In this document: positions 44,598 to 53,612 of the stretch, piece by piece | Position numbering within the stretch: position 1 is the stretch's first letter | How the letters are laid out: every line of letters begins with the position of its first letter | NCBI GenBank assembly: GCA_019429275.1 | Contig: JAHYJC010000003.1 | Coordinates: 1 to 64,000 of the forward strand | DNA from: Lentimicrobium sp. | GTDB lineage: Bacteria > Bacteroidota > Bacteroidia > Bacteroidales > Lentimicrobiaceae | Direction: 5' to 3' | Length of the DNA: 64,000 bases | Program-made: the position numbers and the translations under genes | The notes under the pieces: model-generated | What the model was told of the DNA's origin: nothing | What the model saw: only the letters and a program-made list of their open reading frames with translations | Databases searched by the model: none

Positions 44598-47549
44598 TTA
44601 TGCCTCTTCCGATGGCTTATTTCTTACCAGAGTCAGATAACCAACCGATGGCAGGGTATGAAGTTCTTCAAGCAGATGATAATTTCTCGGATCTTTAAAA
44701 AGTTTCGAAATCCGGCTTTCCGGATCGTTGGTGTCGCCAAATACAATGGCATTCGAAGGACAGGCCTGAGCGCAGGCGGTTTGTATTTCACCATCGCGCA
44801 GAGGTCGGTTTTCGTTTTTGGCCAATAGTTTTTTCTCCTGCAAACGTTGAACGCAGAATGAACACTTCTCAACAACACCGCGCTCCCGCACCGTAACATC
44901 AGGATTCAGCACCAGCCGGCCCAAATCGGAATTCAGGTGATAGTCAAATTTTTCATTGGTGGCATACCTGAACCAGTTGAATCGCCTTACTTTATAAGGA
45001 CAGTTGTTGATGCAGTATTTTGTACCTACACATCGGTTGTAAGCCATTTGGTTGAGGCCTTCGCTGCTGTGGTTGGTTGCCGAAACCGGACAAACATTCT
45101 CGCAGGGAGCATTGTCGCAATGCTGACACATCAAGGGCTGGAAAACAACTTCGGGATTCTTTTCATCACCATTATAATATCGGTCAATACGCATCCAATG
45201 CATGCTGCGGGCTTTCATCACCTCCTCTTTTCCAACAACAGGAATGTTATTTTCGGCCTGACAGGCAATTACGCAGGTGCTGCAGCCGCTGCATTTGTTG
45301 AGGTCAACGGCCAGTGCCCAGTGGTGCCCCTTGAATTCAACCTCTTTATATAAAGTAACATGTTTTTCTTCAAATTCTGCATGAAGCTCATTTCCCGAAT
45401 CAGGTCGCTGAAGGTAACTTTCCAGATTTGTTTCCCTCACAATCGGCCGGCCTTCCATGCTGTGGTGCATTTGAGTGGAAGCAAGTTTATATTCGCCGGC
45501 AACTTTGGTGAGTTTAATCCCTGTGAGTGTATAAGTTCGGTTGCCATTGCTAAATCCGGTAAGTTTATAAGCGTTTTTGCCTACTCCGTTGGCAACTTTA
45601 CCAAATGCAGTATGTCCATATCCAAGGGCTAAAGAAATAGTCCCATCGGCCTGTCCGGGCTGAATGAGTAAAGGAAGTTCAAGTTCTCCGACTTTTACGA
45701 TATTGCCCTTGACAAAGCCTGCTTCGCGGGCAGAAGCGGGAGAAATGGAGGCGAAGTTGTCCCAGCATACCTTTGAGATTGGGTCAGGTAATTCCATGAG
45801 CCAGGGGTTGTTGGTATGCTGGCCGTTCCCCATGGAAAGGTTTTGGTAAACGGATACCTCAAATCCTGATTTTTCCGTTGCAGTGTTTATAACTGTTGCA
45901 CTTGCACTCAATGCCGAAGCATTGAAAATTATGGTTTTTCCGGCATTTTCAGTTTGGAAAACCCCATCCTGCAGGGCTTTGGTCCATTCAGCATCTCCAG
46001 ATTTAAGGATTTCTGTTTGCCAGTAATTTTTGAGATATTCATAATAGTTACCCTCTTTTCCCATCCATTTCATCAGACTTTCCTGTGGTAGCCTGGTGCT
46101 GAAGAGTGGCCTGATGGCTGGTTGCATAAGACTGAAGTTTCCCTTGACCGGCTCTGCATCTCCCCACGATTCAAGGTAATGATGTGCCGGAGCGGAGTAG
46201 GTGATGTGCTCCAGCGTTTCGTCGGTGGTGGAGTTTAGCGATACGCTGAGTTTTAGTTTCTTAAGTCCGGAAATAAATTTTTCAGTTTCGTAATAATCAT
46301 AAACAGGATTTACATTCCAAAGGATAAGTCCGCCAACTTTATTGTCGTTCATTTGACTAACGAGGCCCTCCATTTCGCTGTCGATGGCTTGCTTTGTCAG
46401 CACAGGCGCAGAATAATCAATGGTATTGCCTGAGTTTTGTAAAAGTTCATTGATGCCATTGATAATGATTTGCTCGTTGACCTCATTTGATCCGCAAACC
46501 ACTATTGATTTTCCTCTGCTTTTCCACAATTGCCCGGCAAGAACTGGAAGCGACTCATGGTCTGAACCTCCTGGCAGGCCTGAAATTCCGGCCAGTTGTG
46601 CTATTTGATTGTAGAGTCCCGTAATCAGGCTCCCAATTTCAGATGGTTTAACCGGATAACGTTTGTCGGCTTTGCTTCCTGTGATGCTAAGCCTGGTTTC
46701 AAACTGAACATGATGCGATAGTCGGTTTTCTCCATCGGTCAGACTGCGCATCACTGCATAGTCTTGGGCAAATTCTGCAGGAGCCAGCCATGTGCCCAGA
46801 AAATCGCAATCAAAAGAAGCAATTACCTCTGCTTTGTCGAAATGATAGGAAGGAACCATGGCTTCACCATAGGTTGCCTTGTTTGCCATCAGCATTCCTG
46901 AGAAGGAAACAGGCTCATAAACCACATGTTTTAAACCCGGGTAGGCTGCAATGAATTCATCGATCAGCTTTTTGGTCGATGGACTGATAATGGGACTGGT
47001 GAGCAAAACAGAGGTTTCGCCGGCAGAACTTATTTCTTTGAGTTTGGCTTTAATTTCATTGTCCAGAAACTGCCAGGCTATTTCCTGCCTGTTTTTTGAA
47101 GGCCCTTTCAACCGGGAGTGTTCATCATAAAGGCTTAAGACCGATGCCTGAACCCTTGCACTGCTTCCCCCACGTGTAATGGGTGAAAGATTGTTTCCTT
47201 CAATTTTTACTGGACGTCCATCCCTCACTTTAACAACAATACTGCTGTATTCAGATCCGTCGAACCAGGTGGAGGCATAATGACTGGCCATGCCAGGCGT
47301 AATTTCTTCGGGTTTGTTCAGGTAAGGAATTGCCTTTTTTACAGGATTTTCACAACTGCTGGCAATGGCTGCAGTTGCAAAGCTGAATCCGCAGAATTTC
47401 AGAAAATTCCTTCTTGACGAAGGTTTTTGTGAAATCTCTTCATCAATGATATCAAGCAGATTTTTACCATCAGGAAATTGATCAGTTTTTAAATCAGGTT
47501 CAGTCTGGTTGTTCAGCTCATCAAGGCTTTTCCAGTATTTTTTTTCCAT
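44598..47549 (-). CDS. actB: Alternative complex III Fe-S subunit ActB
   Basis: A 983-residue protein with a Tat-type signal (SSRRNFLKFCGFSF near 41-54), a large molybdopterin-oxidoreductase-like domain (residues ~80-680) and a C-terminal ferredoxin-like domain. The latter has four cysteine groups: CSGCSTCVIAC near 765, CQHCDNAPCENVCP near 817, CVGTKYCINNCP near 851, and CSFCVQ plus CAQACP near 907-945. In ACIII the Mo-like domain binds no Mo cofactor, and the clusters carry electrons from quinol to the ActA hemes. The unusual fusion of Mo-like and Fe-S parts is the ActB norm. Confidence 0.95.
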   Translation of the reverse strand: MEKKYWKSLDELNNQTEPDLKTDQFPDGKNLLDIIDEEISQKPSSRRNFLKFCGFSFATAAIASSCENPVKKAIPYLNKPEEITPGMASHYASTWFDGSEYSSIVVKVRDGRPVKIEGNNLSPITRGGSSARVQASVLSLYDEHSRLKGPSKNRQEIAWQFLDNEIKAKLKEISSAGETSVLLTSPIISPSTKKLIDEFIAAYPGLKHVVYEPVSFSGMLMANKATYGEAMVPSYHFDKAEVIASFDCDFLGTWLAPAEFAQDYAVMRSLTDGENRLSHHVQFETRLSITGSKADKRYPVKPSEIGSLITGLYNQIAQLAGISGLPGGSDHESLPVLAGQLWKSRGKSIVVCGSNEVNEQIIINGINELLQNSGNTIDYSAPVLTKQAIDSEMEGLVSQMNDNKVGGLILWNVNPVYDYYETEKFISGLKKLKLSVSLNSTTDETLEHITYSAPAHHYLESWGDAEPVKGNFSLMQPAIRPLFSTRLPQESLMKWMGKEGNYYEYLKNYWQTEILKSGDAEWTKALQDGVFQTENAGKTIIFNASALSASATVINTATEKSGFEVSVYQNLSMGNGQHTNNPWLMELPDPISKVCWDNFASISPASAREAGFVKGNIVKVGELELPLLIQPGQADGTISLALGYGHTAFGKVANGVGKNAYKLTGFSNGNRTYTLTGIKLTKVAGEYKLASTQMHHSMEGRPIVRETNLESYLQRPDSGNELHAEFEEKHVTLYKEVEFKGHHWALAVDLNKCSGCSTCVIACQAENNIPVVGKEEVMKARSMHWMRIDRYYNGDEKNPEVVFQPLMCQHCDNAPCENVCPVSATNHSSEGLNQMAYNRCVGTKYCINNCPYKVRRFNWFRYATNEKFDYHLNSDLGRLVLNPDVTVRERGVVEKCSFCVQRLQEKKLLAKNENRPLRDGEIQTACAQACPSNAIVFGDTNDPESRISKLFKDPRNYHLLEELHTLPSVGYLTLVRNKPSEEA

Positions 47550-47601
47550 TTAAAAATGCTATTAATGGTTGCTTTTTTCTTTGATGCTGATAAACAATTG
47601 T

Positions 47602-49059
47602 TTAGTAATGGCATTTCATGCAATCAAGGCCTCCGATCTGCTCAGCTGTAATTGAGTCGAGTTTTCCGGATTTCAGATCATCATGAAGTTTCATGTAAGT
47701 TGAATAATAGTCATTGCCTTTGAAGTTAACCCTGGTATCGCGGTGGCAATTGATGCACCAGCCCATAGATAAATCAGAGAACTGCTTCATGATGTCCATT
47801 TCAGCCACCGGTCCGTGGCAGGTTTCGCATTCAATGTTGCCCGCATTTACATGTTGCGAATGGCTAAAGAATACATGCTCCTGCATGTTGTGAATTCTTA
47901 TCCATTTTATAGGCTTTCCGTTTTCAACAGATCGTTTGATTTTATTGATCTCAAATTTCCCGGAATTTCTTCCTGCCAGTACCACATTATGGCAATTCAA
48001 ACAAACATCATTCGAAGGAATGCCAGCCGATTTGCTGAAATCTGCAATATGGTGGCAATACCGGCAATCGGTCTGATTGTCGCCTGCATGAATTTTGTGA
48101 GAAAATTTAATGGGCTGATCGGGAGCATAATCCTGCGTCCGGCTCAGGCTCTGGGCTTCGACCATGGCAATGTTGAAATGAACGGTAAGGCCCACTGCAA
48201 TAATGATCAGATGAATGATGCGATATTTGATATTTTTGGTAAATATCAGGTCGATTAGTGCCAGAGTCATCAAAATGGCGAACAATATGAACAGCATTAA
48301 TCGCTTGGGAAAAATTTTAAATGCTTTGGTTTCTTTATGACTGAATTCATAAAGGAAAGCTGAAATATTGTAGATTTCTTCGCCGGTAAGCTTGAATTCT
48401 TTGTGTGCATTTTCCATCACTTCTGAAGTGGGCTCACTCAGGGATTCGTAAATATTCATCCCGCTGTTATCGACAAAAGCAACCGCCAGATCGTGAGCCG
48501 AAGGACTCCAGTTCAGGCTGTCGCTGTTTTTGGTGTAATGGCATGAATTACATGCTGTTGTGCCACCATTCTCAAATGGAATAAGTCCGTAGAACATACG
48601 TTCTCCCCTCCGGATTTCGATTTCTGTAAATCCTTCTTTTTTATTAACATCAACGGTAAACTCTTTTTTTTGTGGAGGCTGCCAATTGGCAATGTAGTCG
48701 ATGATACTGTTTATTTCACCGTTAGAAAGATTGGTGAATGACTGCATGGGAATTTTATTGTTTTCTTCGAAAACCTTTACTGCAATGGGATCTCCTGAGT
48801 CAATCAGTTCTTTTGAATTTCGGATGAACTTCACCAGCCATTCTCTTTCTCGCGTAGCTGTAATGCCGGCCAACTCAGGGCCTACCAGTTTCCCTTCGCC
48901 CAGCCGGTGGCAAACCTGGCAGTTTTTCTCAAACAATTGTTTGCCCTGATCCTGGGCAAAGGCGCCCGAAGAATGCAAAGTAATCAGAATAATGGTTGCC
49001 AGTGAAGCCAAAACAATATTGACCTGCCTGAAACCTGATACAAATGGTGTGTGGCTCAT
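47602..49059 (-). CDS. actA: Alternative complex III multiheme cytochrome c ActA, with extra N-terminal heme domains
   Basis: A 485-residue protein with signal peptide and seven CXXCH motifs. CQVCH (~46) and CNSCH (~170) lie in the N-terminal half; CRYCH, CLNCH, CETCH, CINCH and CMKCH follow after a membrane helix (FILFAILMTLALIDLIF near 252). The last five correspond to the pentaheme ActA proper; the N-terminal part looks like a fused mono/diheme cytochrome c. It opens the operon. A terminal CMKCHY ends the protein, so the last heme site is at the very C-terminus. Confidence 0.93.
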   Translation of the reverse strand: MSHTPFVSGFRQVNIVLASLATIILITLHSSGAFAQDQGKQLFEKNCQVCHRLGEGKLVGPELAGITATREREWLVKFIRNSKELIDSGDPIAVKVFEENNKIPMQSFTNLSNGEINSIIDYIANWQPPQKKEFTVDVNKKEGFTEIEIRRGERMFYGLIPFENGGTTACNSCHYTKNSDSLNWSPSAHDLAVAFVDNSGMNIYESLSEPTSEVMENAHKEFKLTGEEIYNISAFLYEFSHKETKAFKIFPKRLMLFILFAILMTLALIDLIFTKNIKYRIIHLIIIAVGLTVHFNIAMVEAQSLSRTQDYAPDQPIKFSHKIHAGDNQTDCRYCHHIADFSKSAGIPSNDVCLNCHNVVLAGRNSGKFEINKIKRSVENGKPIKWIRIHNMQEHVFFSHSQHVNAGNIECETCHGPVAEMDIMKQFSDLSMGWCINCHRDTRVNFKGNDYYSTYMKLHDDLKSGKLDSITAEQIGGLDCMKCHY

Positions 49060-49518
49060 ATCAGCTTGCTGTGAGATGTTACTTTAATAACTAAAATCAA
49101 CTGCATAAAAAAAGCGGAATCTTGAAAAGATTCAGCTTTGGTAAATGAAAAACATAGTAAATCGGATTCCTTAGACAAAGAGAAATGCTTCGACTTGTAA
49201 TTATCGGGTAAAGTTGCTGCATTGAGTATAAATTTACCTGCCGGTTTAATCCGGAATTTTTTTCCTTGTGGCGAATTTACTGCACAAAACTTTATCAGTC
49301 AAAAAAAATATTGAAAAAACGCTGATCTGATATAGTTTATACTAAATCTAAACAAGCAGTACAATACCGGATTACATTGCCCTGACATGCTAATTAACTA
49401 TACCCTATTGAATTTGAATGAATAAGAGAATTCATCCAGAAGTAAAGGTTATATTTAAAGGTAAGTCAATGCCAGCAACTATTCATCTTCCATGCACTGA
49501 AGAAAAAAATTGTACAGG
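49060..49518. other. Intergenic region upstream of the act/cta operon
   Basis: No gene, tRNA or clear repeat is seen in these 459 bp. The start region of actA must hold the promoter for the 13.4-kb operon on the minus strand, but no convincing TTTG-N20-TAnnTTTG pair was found by eye. A minus-strand stretch TAAAGTTTTG near 49290 is the nearest candidate -7 box. Confidence 0.5.
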
Positions 49519-50334
49519 TTATTTAAACAGGTAACCTATTTTTAGTCCTGTAGAGAATGCCAACGGGAAACTTTCATCCATAACAGAATATCCATAGTGA
49601 TAGGAAGTATAAGACTCGCCGGTTGAAAATCCGTATCCAATGCCTGCGAAAAAGTCCACAGCAAAGGCATTGTCCATGATCCATTGTTTGCCAATTACAA
49701 GCTGAACTGTTCCGGAGAAAACACTTTCACGCTTTTTTTCAGAGGAATACCCATTTCCCCAGTCTCTGTACATCCATGTATCGTGGTTGAAAAAACCCAG
49801 CGCAATTTCAGGTTTTATATAACTGCCTTTAAGAATATGTGCATACCGAATGCCCCTTAGGTAGAAGTCCGGGTCTTTGATAAATTTATAGCCGAATTTT
49901 GTGAAAACTCCGCCGGCATTTCTTTCGCCTTCATCTATGCCCAGTCCTATGATCCCGAGCGTGGCTTCAACACTTCGCGATGGTCTCAGACTTCGCTCAT
50001 AGGCAAAAGTAGTATTACCGGTAAGTGGAGAAAGGAAATCAATTTTGATAATATTTTTGCGGTTATCTATATAATTGGCCGGATTGGTCATCTCTTTCTG
50101 AAACTCCATCTCCTGCCCGTTCTCAAAAATGATTTTGATGATTTTGTCTTTATCTATTGAGAAAAGGACATCGGTTGAATATTCCGGAAGGTTATATTTT
50201 ATTTCATCCAGACCAATCTCCCTGATTTTACATTTTATCAGATTATTATTCTTTTCCATTATGATATCCTGGGCAAATAATCCCGTACTGAAAAGGATTG
50301 TGGCAAGCAGCGCTAAAATTAAATGGGGTTTCAT
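49519..50334 (-). CDS. Secreted outer-membrane barrel-like protein
   Basis: A 271-residue protein with signal peptide (cleavage near LFAQD). A Bacteroidota N-terminal beta module follows (DIIMEKNNNLIKCKIREIG, then IIKIIFENGQEMEF), then a barrel-like C-terminal region with aromatic strands and a final LKIGYLFK. The module is the same type as in the 29457-30398 protein. It probably forms a small outer-membrane barrel. It is transcribed away from the tRNA-Ser. Confidence 0.65.
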   Translation of the reverse strand: MKPHLILALLATILFSTGLFAQDIIMEKNNNLIKCKIREIGLDEIKYNLPEYSTDVLFSIDKDKIIKIIFENGQEMEFQKEMTNPANYIDNRKNIIKIDFLSPLTGNTTFAYERSLRPSRSVEATLGIIGLGIDEGERNAGGVFTKFGYKFIKDPDFYLRGIRYAHILKGSYIKPEIALGFFNHDTWMYRDWGNGYSSEKKRESVFSGTVQLVIGKQWIMDNAFAVDFFAGIGYGFSTGESYTSYHYGYSVMDESFPLAFSTGLKIGYLFK

Positions 50335-50482
50335 AGGTGTCGGATTGGCATGAAAAAAACAGAATGAGAAAGCCCGTAAAGATTCAAAAATAATGCCGGA
50401 AAATACAAATCAGGAAGTAATATTTTTCAGGTGCACTTATTATCAATAATTCTGTATTTTTGCACTCACGTTTACCTTAACA

Positions 50483-50572
50483 GGAGAGATGCCAGAGTGG
50501 TCGATCGGGGCGGTCTCGAAAACCGTTGTACCCTCGCGGGTACCAAGGGTTCGAATCCCTTTCTCTCCGCCA
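50483..50572 (+). tRNA. tRNA-Ser (anticodon CGA)
   Basis: A 90-nt class II tRNA. The acceptor stem pairs GGAGAGA (50483-50489) with TCTCTCC (50562-50568), followed by discriminator G and an encoded CCA (50570-50572). The anticodon loop CTCGAAA gives CGA, reading UCG. The long variable arm (TTGTACCCTCGCGGGTACC) and T-loop GGGTTCGAATCCC fit serine tRNA. Confidence 0.96.
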
Positions 50573-50583
50573 GACAATCAAGG

Positions 50584-50607
50584 TGCCCCGCCCTGGCGGG
50601 GCATTTT
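50584..50607 (+). terminator. Terminator of the tRNA-Ser gene
   Basis: TGCCCCGCC and GGCGGGGCA pair around a 2-nt centre, followed by TTTT. The hairpin is 12 bp downstream of the tRNA CCA end. Confidence 0.85.
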
Positions 50608-50970
50608 AATTTTGGGCAGGCCGTAAGTCAAACTTGTTTGATCTTTCGGCCTGCCCAAAATTAAAACATCAGCAGCAAGCTGATGCCTTGCTTGTCTGTA
50701 GCCTCCCCCTTCAGGGATCGCCGGCGGCAATCCCGATAAATCGGAACTTGTTTGATTTTTCGGCCTGCCCAAAATTAAAACATCAGCAGCAAGCTGATGC
50801 CTTGCTTGTCTGCAGCCTCCCCCTTCAGGGATCGCCGGCGGCAATCCCGATAAATCGGAACTTGTTTGATTTTTCGGCCTGCCCAAAATTAAAACATCAG
50901 CAGCAAGCTGATGCCTTGATTGTCTGCAGCCTCCTCATTTTGGGATCACCAAAAGGTAGTCCGTTTAAAT
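50607..50970. repeat. 114-bp tandem repeat downstream of tRNA-Ser
   Basis: Copies start at about 50631, 50745 and 50859, marked by AACTTGTTTGAT (exact period 114). The third copy diverges at its end (about 50925-50970). Each unit contains an internal palindrome CATCAGCAGCAAGCTGATG, a CCCGATAAATCGG palindrome and TTCGGCCTGCCCAAAATTAA. The block starts with an inverse copy of the last segment (AATTTTGGGCAGGCCG, from 50607), giving a perfect 16-bp inverted repeat with the first CGGCCTGCCCAAAATT. The first two units are nearly identical. The open frame reading through them on the minus strand encodes the same repeats and is not a gene. From 50971 to 51097 nothing is seen. Confidence 0.9.
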
Positions 50971-51097
50971 TCGGATGATACAAAAAATTACTGATTTTTT
51001 TATTTAGTTGAGCGAGGCTTATTGTGTTCAATTCTTTCTGTTTATCAACTTATTTATTTTAACCGGATAAAGTAGTGTTAAAAAAGAATTGTTTTTT

Positions 51098-51862
51098 TTA
51101 CCTAACATACACCCACTCATCTTTGCCTGATAGCTGATCCATGTATCCATAGCCCTCATAATCAAATAATTTCAGTTCTTCTGGATTGGCAATTTTCCGG
51201 TCAATGATAAAACGTGCCATCAATCCTCTTGCACGTTTTCCGTTGAAACTGATAAATCTCAGGTTGCCGTTGCTGAATTCTTTGAAGACAGGGGTAATAA
51301 CCCGTGCTTTGGTGACTTTGAAATCAACGACTTTCGCATATTCAGCTGAGGCCAGATTGATCAGCAGTGGGCTTCCTGAGTTGTCAGTGGCATTTTTTAC
51401 AGACTTTGTAATGCTGTTGCCCCAGAACTGATAAAGGTTTGTGAAGTCCTTCCCAGTGAGTTTAGAGCCCATCTCGAGCCTGTAAGCAAGCATAAGGTCA
51501 GTGGGTTTCAGGATGCCATATAGACCCGATAATATTCTAAGGTGCTGATCGGCAAAGCCGATTTGTTCAGGATTCAACTCCCAGGCTTTCAGGCCATCGT
51601 AAACATCTCCTTTAAAGGCGGCAATGGCAGGCCTGGCTTTCCCTTCCGGGAATGGATAATGCCATTCGCTGTACCTGAGCGCGTTCAATTCGGCCAGCTT
51701 CGGACTAATGTTCATTAATTTAGCCAGGTCATCGGGTTTCAATCGGCGAAGCAGTGAAACCAGTTTTTTGGATTGGCCGATCATTTCAGGAACTCCTCCT
51801 GCTGGTATAGTAAACGGGCTCTCGAAATCGAGGGTTTTGCTTGGAGATAAAAGAATAAGCAT
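51098..51862 (-). CDS. yaaA: Peroxide stress protein YaaA family (DUF328)
   Basis: A 254-residue soluble protein with the YaaA signature start MLILLSPSKTLDFESP. It also has motifs LKPDDLAKLMNISPKLAELN near 42-61, LRILSGLYGILKPTDLMLAYR near 107-127 and FNGKRARGLMARFI near 205-218. Full length for the family. YaaA limits intracellular iron and DNA damage during peroxide stress in E. coli. It is a single gene next to the 206-residue secreted protein, 30 bp from its stop. Confidence 0.9.
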   Translation of the reverse strand: MLILLSPSKTLDFESPFTIPAGGVPEMIGQSKKLVSLLRRLKPDDLAKLMNISPKLAELNALRYSEWHYPFPEGKARPAIAAFKGDVYDGLKAWELNPEQIGFADQHLRILSGLYGILKPTDLMLAYRLEMGSKLTGKDFTNLYQFWGNSITKSVKNATDNSGSPLLINLASAEYAKVVDFKVTKARVITPVFKEFSNGNLRFISFNGKRARGLMARFIIDRKIANPEELKLFDYEGYGYMDQLSGKDEWVYVR

Positions 51863-51892
51863 TATTTAAATTAATAAAAAGTTTAGAATGTA

Positions 51893-52513
51893 CTAATAGC
51901 CAAACCTGTTATTGCCGAATGGTGAAGCCGGATGCGAATATGGTGAATAAAAGTTACTGTTGCCCTGTTCCAAGCGTATTTCGGCTCCGATGTGCATATT
52001 ATCGCCAATGCGGTAACCCGCTCCGAAACTCATGCCCTGGGCTTCCATTCGAAGATTATCGGGATTCAGCCTGCTGTTGAAGGCCGGATTGATGGTTTTG
52101 TATGCCGAGCCTGAAACCGTGAGGCGATCGTTTACCTGGTAAGAGCCCCGGGTGTATAATGTATAGGTGGTCAGGTTACCCGAAGCCTTGCTGAACTGGC
52201 CGTCGGAATTGATGAGTGGTAAATTTGAGTACGTGGTATTGTCGATGACAGCTCCTGCTGAAAGGGTGAATTTTTTACCAAGGGGTTGATTGAAGGAGGG
52301 TGCAATGTAGGTGCTGAACAGGCTGCCACCTCCAAAACCTGAACTGAAGCCTGCGCCGGTTTGCAGGTTAAACCTTGCAGGTTGCTGATTATCCAGGAAT
52401 GAGCCTGAAATTCCACCGCCATAGAACGGACTGATTACAGGGCTATAAAGCTGAGCAAAGGCAGAAAATGCCGGGATAATCAGTAGAAGGAATAAAATAT
52501 ATCGGAGTTTCAT
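51893..52513 (-). CDS. Secreted protein, probably outer-membrane barrel
   Basis: A 206-residue protein with signal peptide starting MKLRYILFLLLIIPAFSAFA; the start at 52513 fits the signal peptide better than the long upstream frame, which adds 54 unlikely residues. The body is rich in glycine, serine and aromatic residues with beta-strand periodicity (SLFSTYIAPSF, SFGAGYRIGDNMHIGAE). The C-terminus is SPFGNNRFGY. No named family. It may share a promoter with yaaA. Confidence 0.65.
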   Translation of the reverse strand: MKLRYILFLLLIIPAFSAFAQLYSPVISPFYGGGISGSFLDNQQPARFNLQTGAGFSSGFGGGSLFSTYIAPSFNQPLGKKFTLSAGAVIDNTTYSNLPLINSDGQFSKASGNLTTYTLYTRGSYQVNDRLTVSGSAYKTINPAFNSRLNPDNLRMEAQGMSFGAGYRIGDNMHIGAEIRLEQGNSNFYSPYSHPASPFGNNRFGY

Positions 52514-52743
52514 TGCCTTGAAATTGAGAATATAAAAGTAGATAAAATCTGTGAAAAAGCGCAATAACCGTACCAACAAAGCTTTAAAAAATGTTAAACC
52601 CGGGCTGGTAAAATAAATGAATTGTTTTTTTTGCCAATCCAGAGACTTTGGGAATAAAGAGCCAAATAGTAACAATTTTTTTTAAAATCTTAAGATAACA
52701 CCTGCTTGATCAGAATTGGCCGCAGATTTAACTTTTACTGCCT

Positions 52744-52945
52744 GCGTCAGGAGACGCGTGCTGGTTATTTTAGATTATGCGTCAGGTTCTATTGCCCGCG
52801 TCAGGCTTGCCCTCTTTGGAAAATTGAGATTGTTTCTTATTGCCACCAGGCTGACACGTGTTAGTCGGTAAGCGACAGCCGGCACACGTCAGCCGGCACG
52901 CGTCTCCCGACGCCACTCAAATGTTGTTTGCACGCGTCTCCCGAG
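52744..52945. repeat. REP palindromes downstream of the RAYT gene
   Basis: The element GCGTC-AGGA-GACGC with flank GTGCTGG is at 52744-52764. An inverse GCGTC-TCCC-GACGC is at 52900-52913, a partial GCGTCTCCCGAGGC follows at about 52935, and partial relatives (GCGTCAGG) lie between. Such short palindromes near a RAYT gene are its REP targets. No gene is seen in 52676-52963. Confidence 0.8.
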
Positions 52946-52963
52946 GCAGGCCTAACTACCGAC

Positions 52964-53533
52964 TTACCTTCCTGGATTCATCGTCAAACTCAATAACTCC
53001 ACTTTCAACAAGCCCTCTTTGCCTGAATAATTAACCGCAGAGCTGAACTCATAATCCCACGAATTTTGGCACAATCCGGCTTTAACCGGATTATTGTGAA
53101 TATAATTAAGCTTTTGCATAGTGAACGCATTGCTATAGGTCATCATGGCCATGTTCTTATCCTGCCACACTTTATAATTTTTTATGCGCTTCAGCGGCTT
53201 TCTGGCTTCAAAAAACTGATGCAGGATTTGCTGATAACCTTCTGGCTTATCCTCTTCAAGTTTCCGGACAATGGCTCTTGAAGTAAACTTCTTTAAATCG
53301 CGCAATATTTCTGAAACTGAAAACTTGTAGGATCCCTGGATAATCATATGTACGTGATCGGGCATGATACAATATCCATAAACGATTAGGCCTTTTGTTT
53401 CCTGATAAAAGCGAATGGTATCTAATAAGATATGTTTATAGGAATCATCTTTCAAAACTTTTATCCATTTTACGATGGTAAAAGTGACAAAATAGGCGCC
53501 ATCTCCCGGATAAATTTTGTAATTATGAGTCAT
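52964..53533 (-). CDS. REP-associated tyrosine transposase (RAYT, Y1 HUH endonuclease)
   Basis: A 189-residue protein starting MTHNYKIYPGDGAYFVTFT; the start at 53533 matches the family N-terminus, whereas an upstream frame to 53764 runs through REP DNA. The HUH metal site is DHVHMII near residues 57-63, and LNYIHNNPVKAGLC near 151-164 is the family C-terminal motif; a tyrosine in the helix between would be the nucleophile. RAYTs cut and move REP palindromes. It is bracketed by REP elements on both sides. Identity of the catalytic tyrosine was not fixed. Confidence 0.88.
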   Translation of the reverse strand: MTHNYKIYPGDGAYFVTFTIVKWIKVLKDDSYKHILLDTIRFYQETKGLIVYGYCIMPDHVHMIIQGSYKFSVSEILRDLKKFTSRAIVRKLEEDKPEGYQQILHQFFEARKPLKRIKNYKVWQDKNMAMMTYSNAFTMQKLNYIHNNPVKAGLCQNSWDYEFSSAVNYSGKEGLLKVELLSLTMNPGR

Positions 53534-53612
53534 AGGGTGCAAGTTAATAATAATTTTATTTTGAAAAGAATCAAAGGAATAAATCCGGATATTAAGATTG
53601 GTTTTGATGTCT

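Noticed and set aside
44598-47549. True molybdenum oxidoreductase
   Set aside because: Position between actA and actC and the C-terminal Fe-S fusion identify ActB, whose Mo-like domain is known to lack the cofactor.
50578-50886. 102-codon open frame on the minus strand through the tandem repeat
   Set aside because: Its translation only repeats the 114-bp unit (114 is divisible by 3) and overlaps the tRNA terminator hairpin. No start signals are seen.
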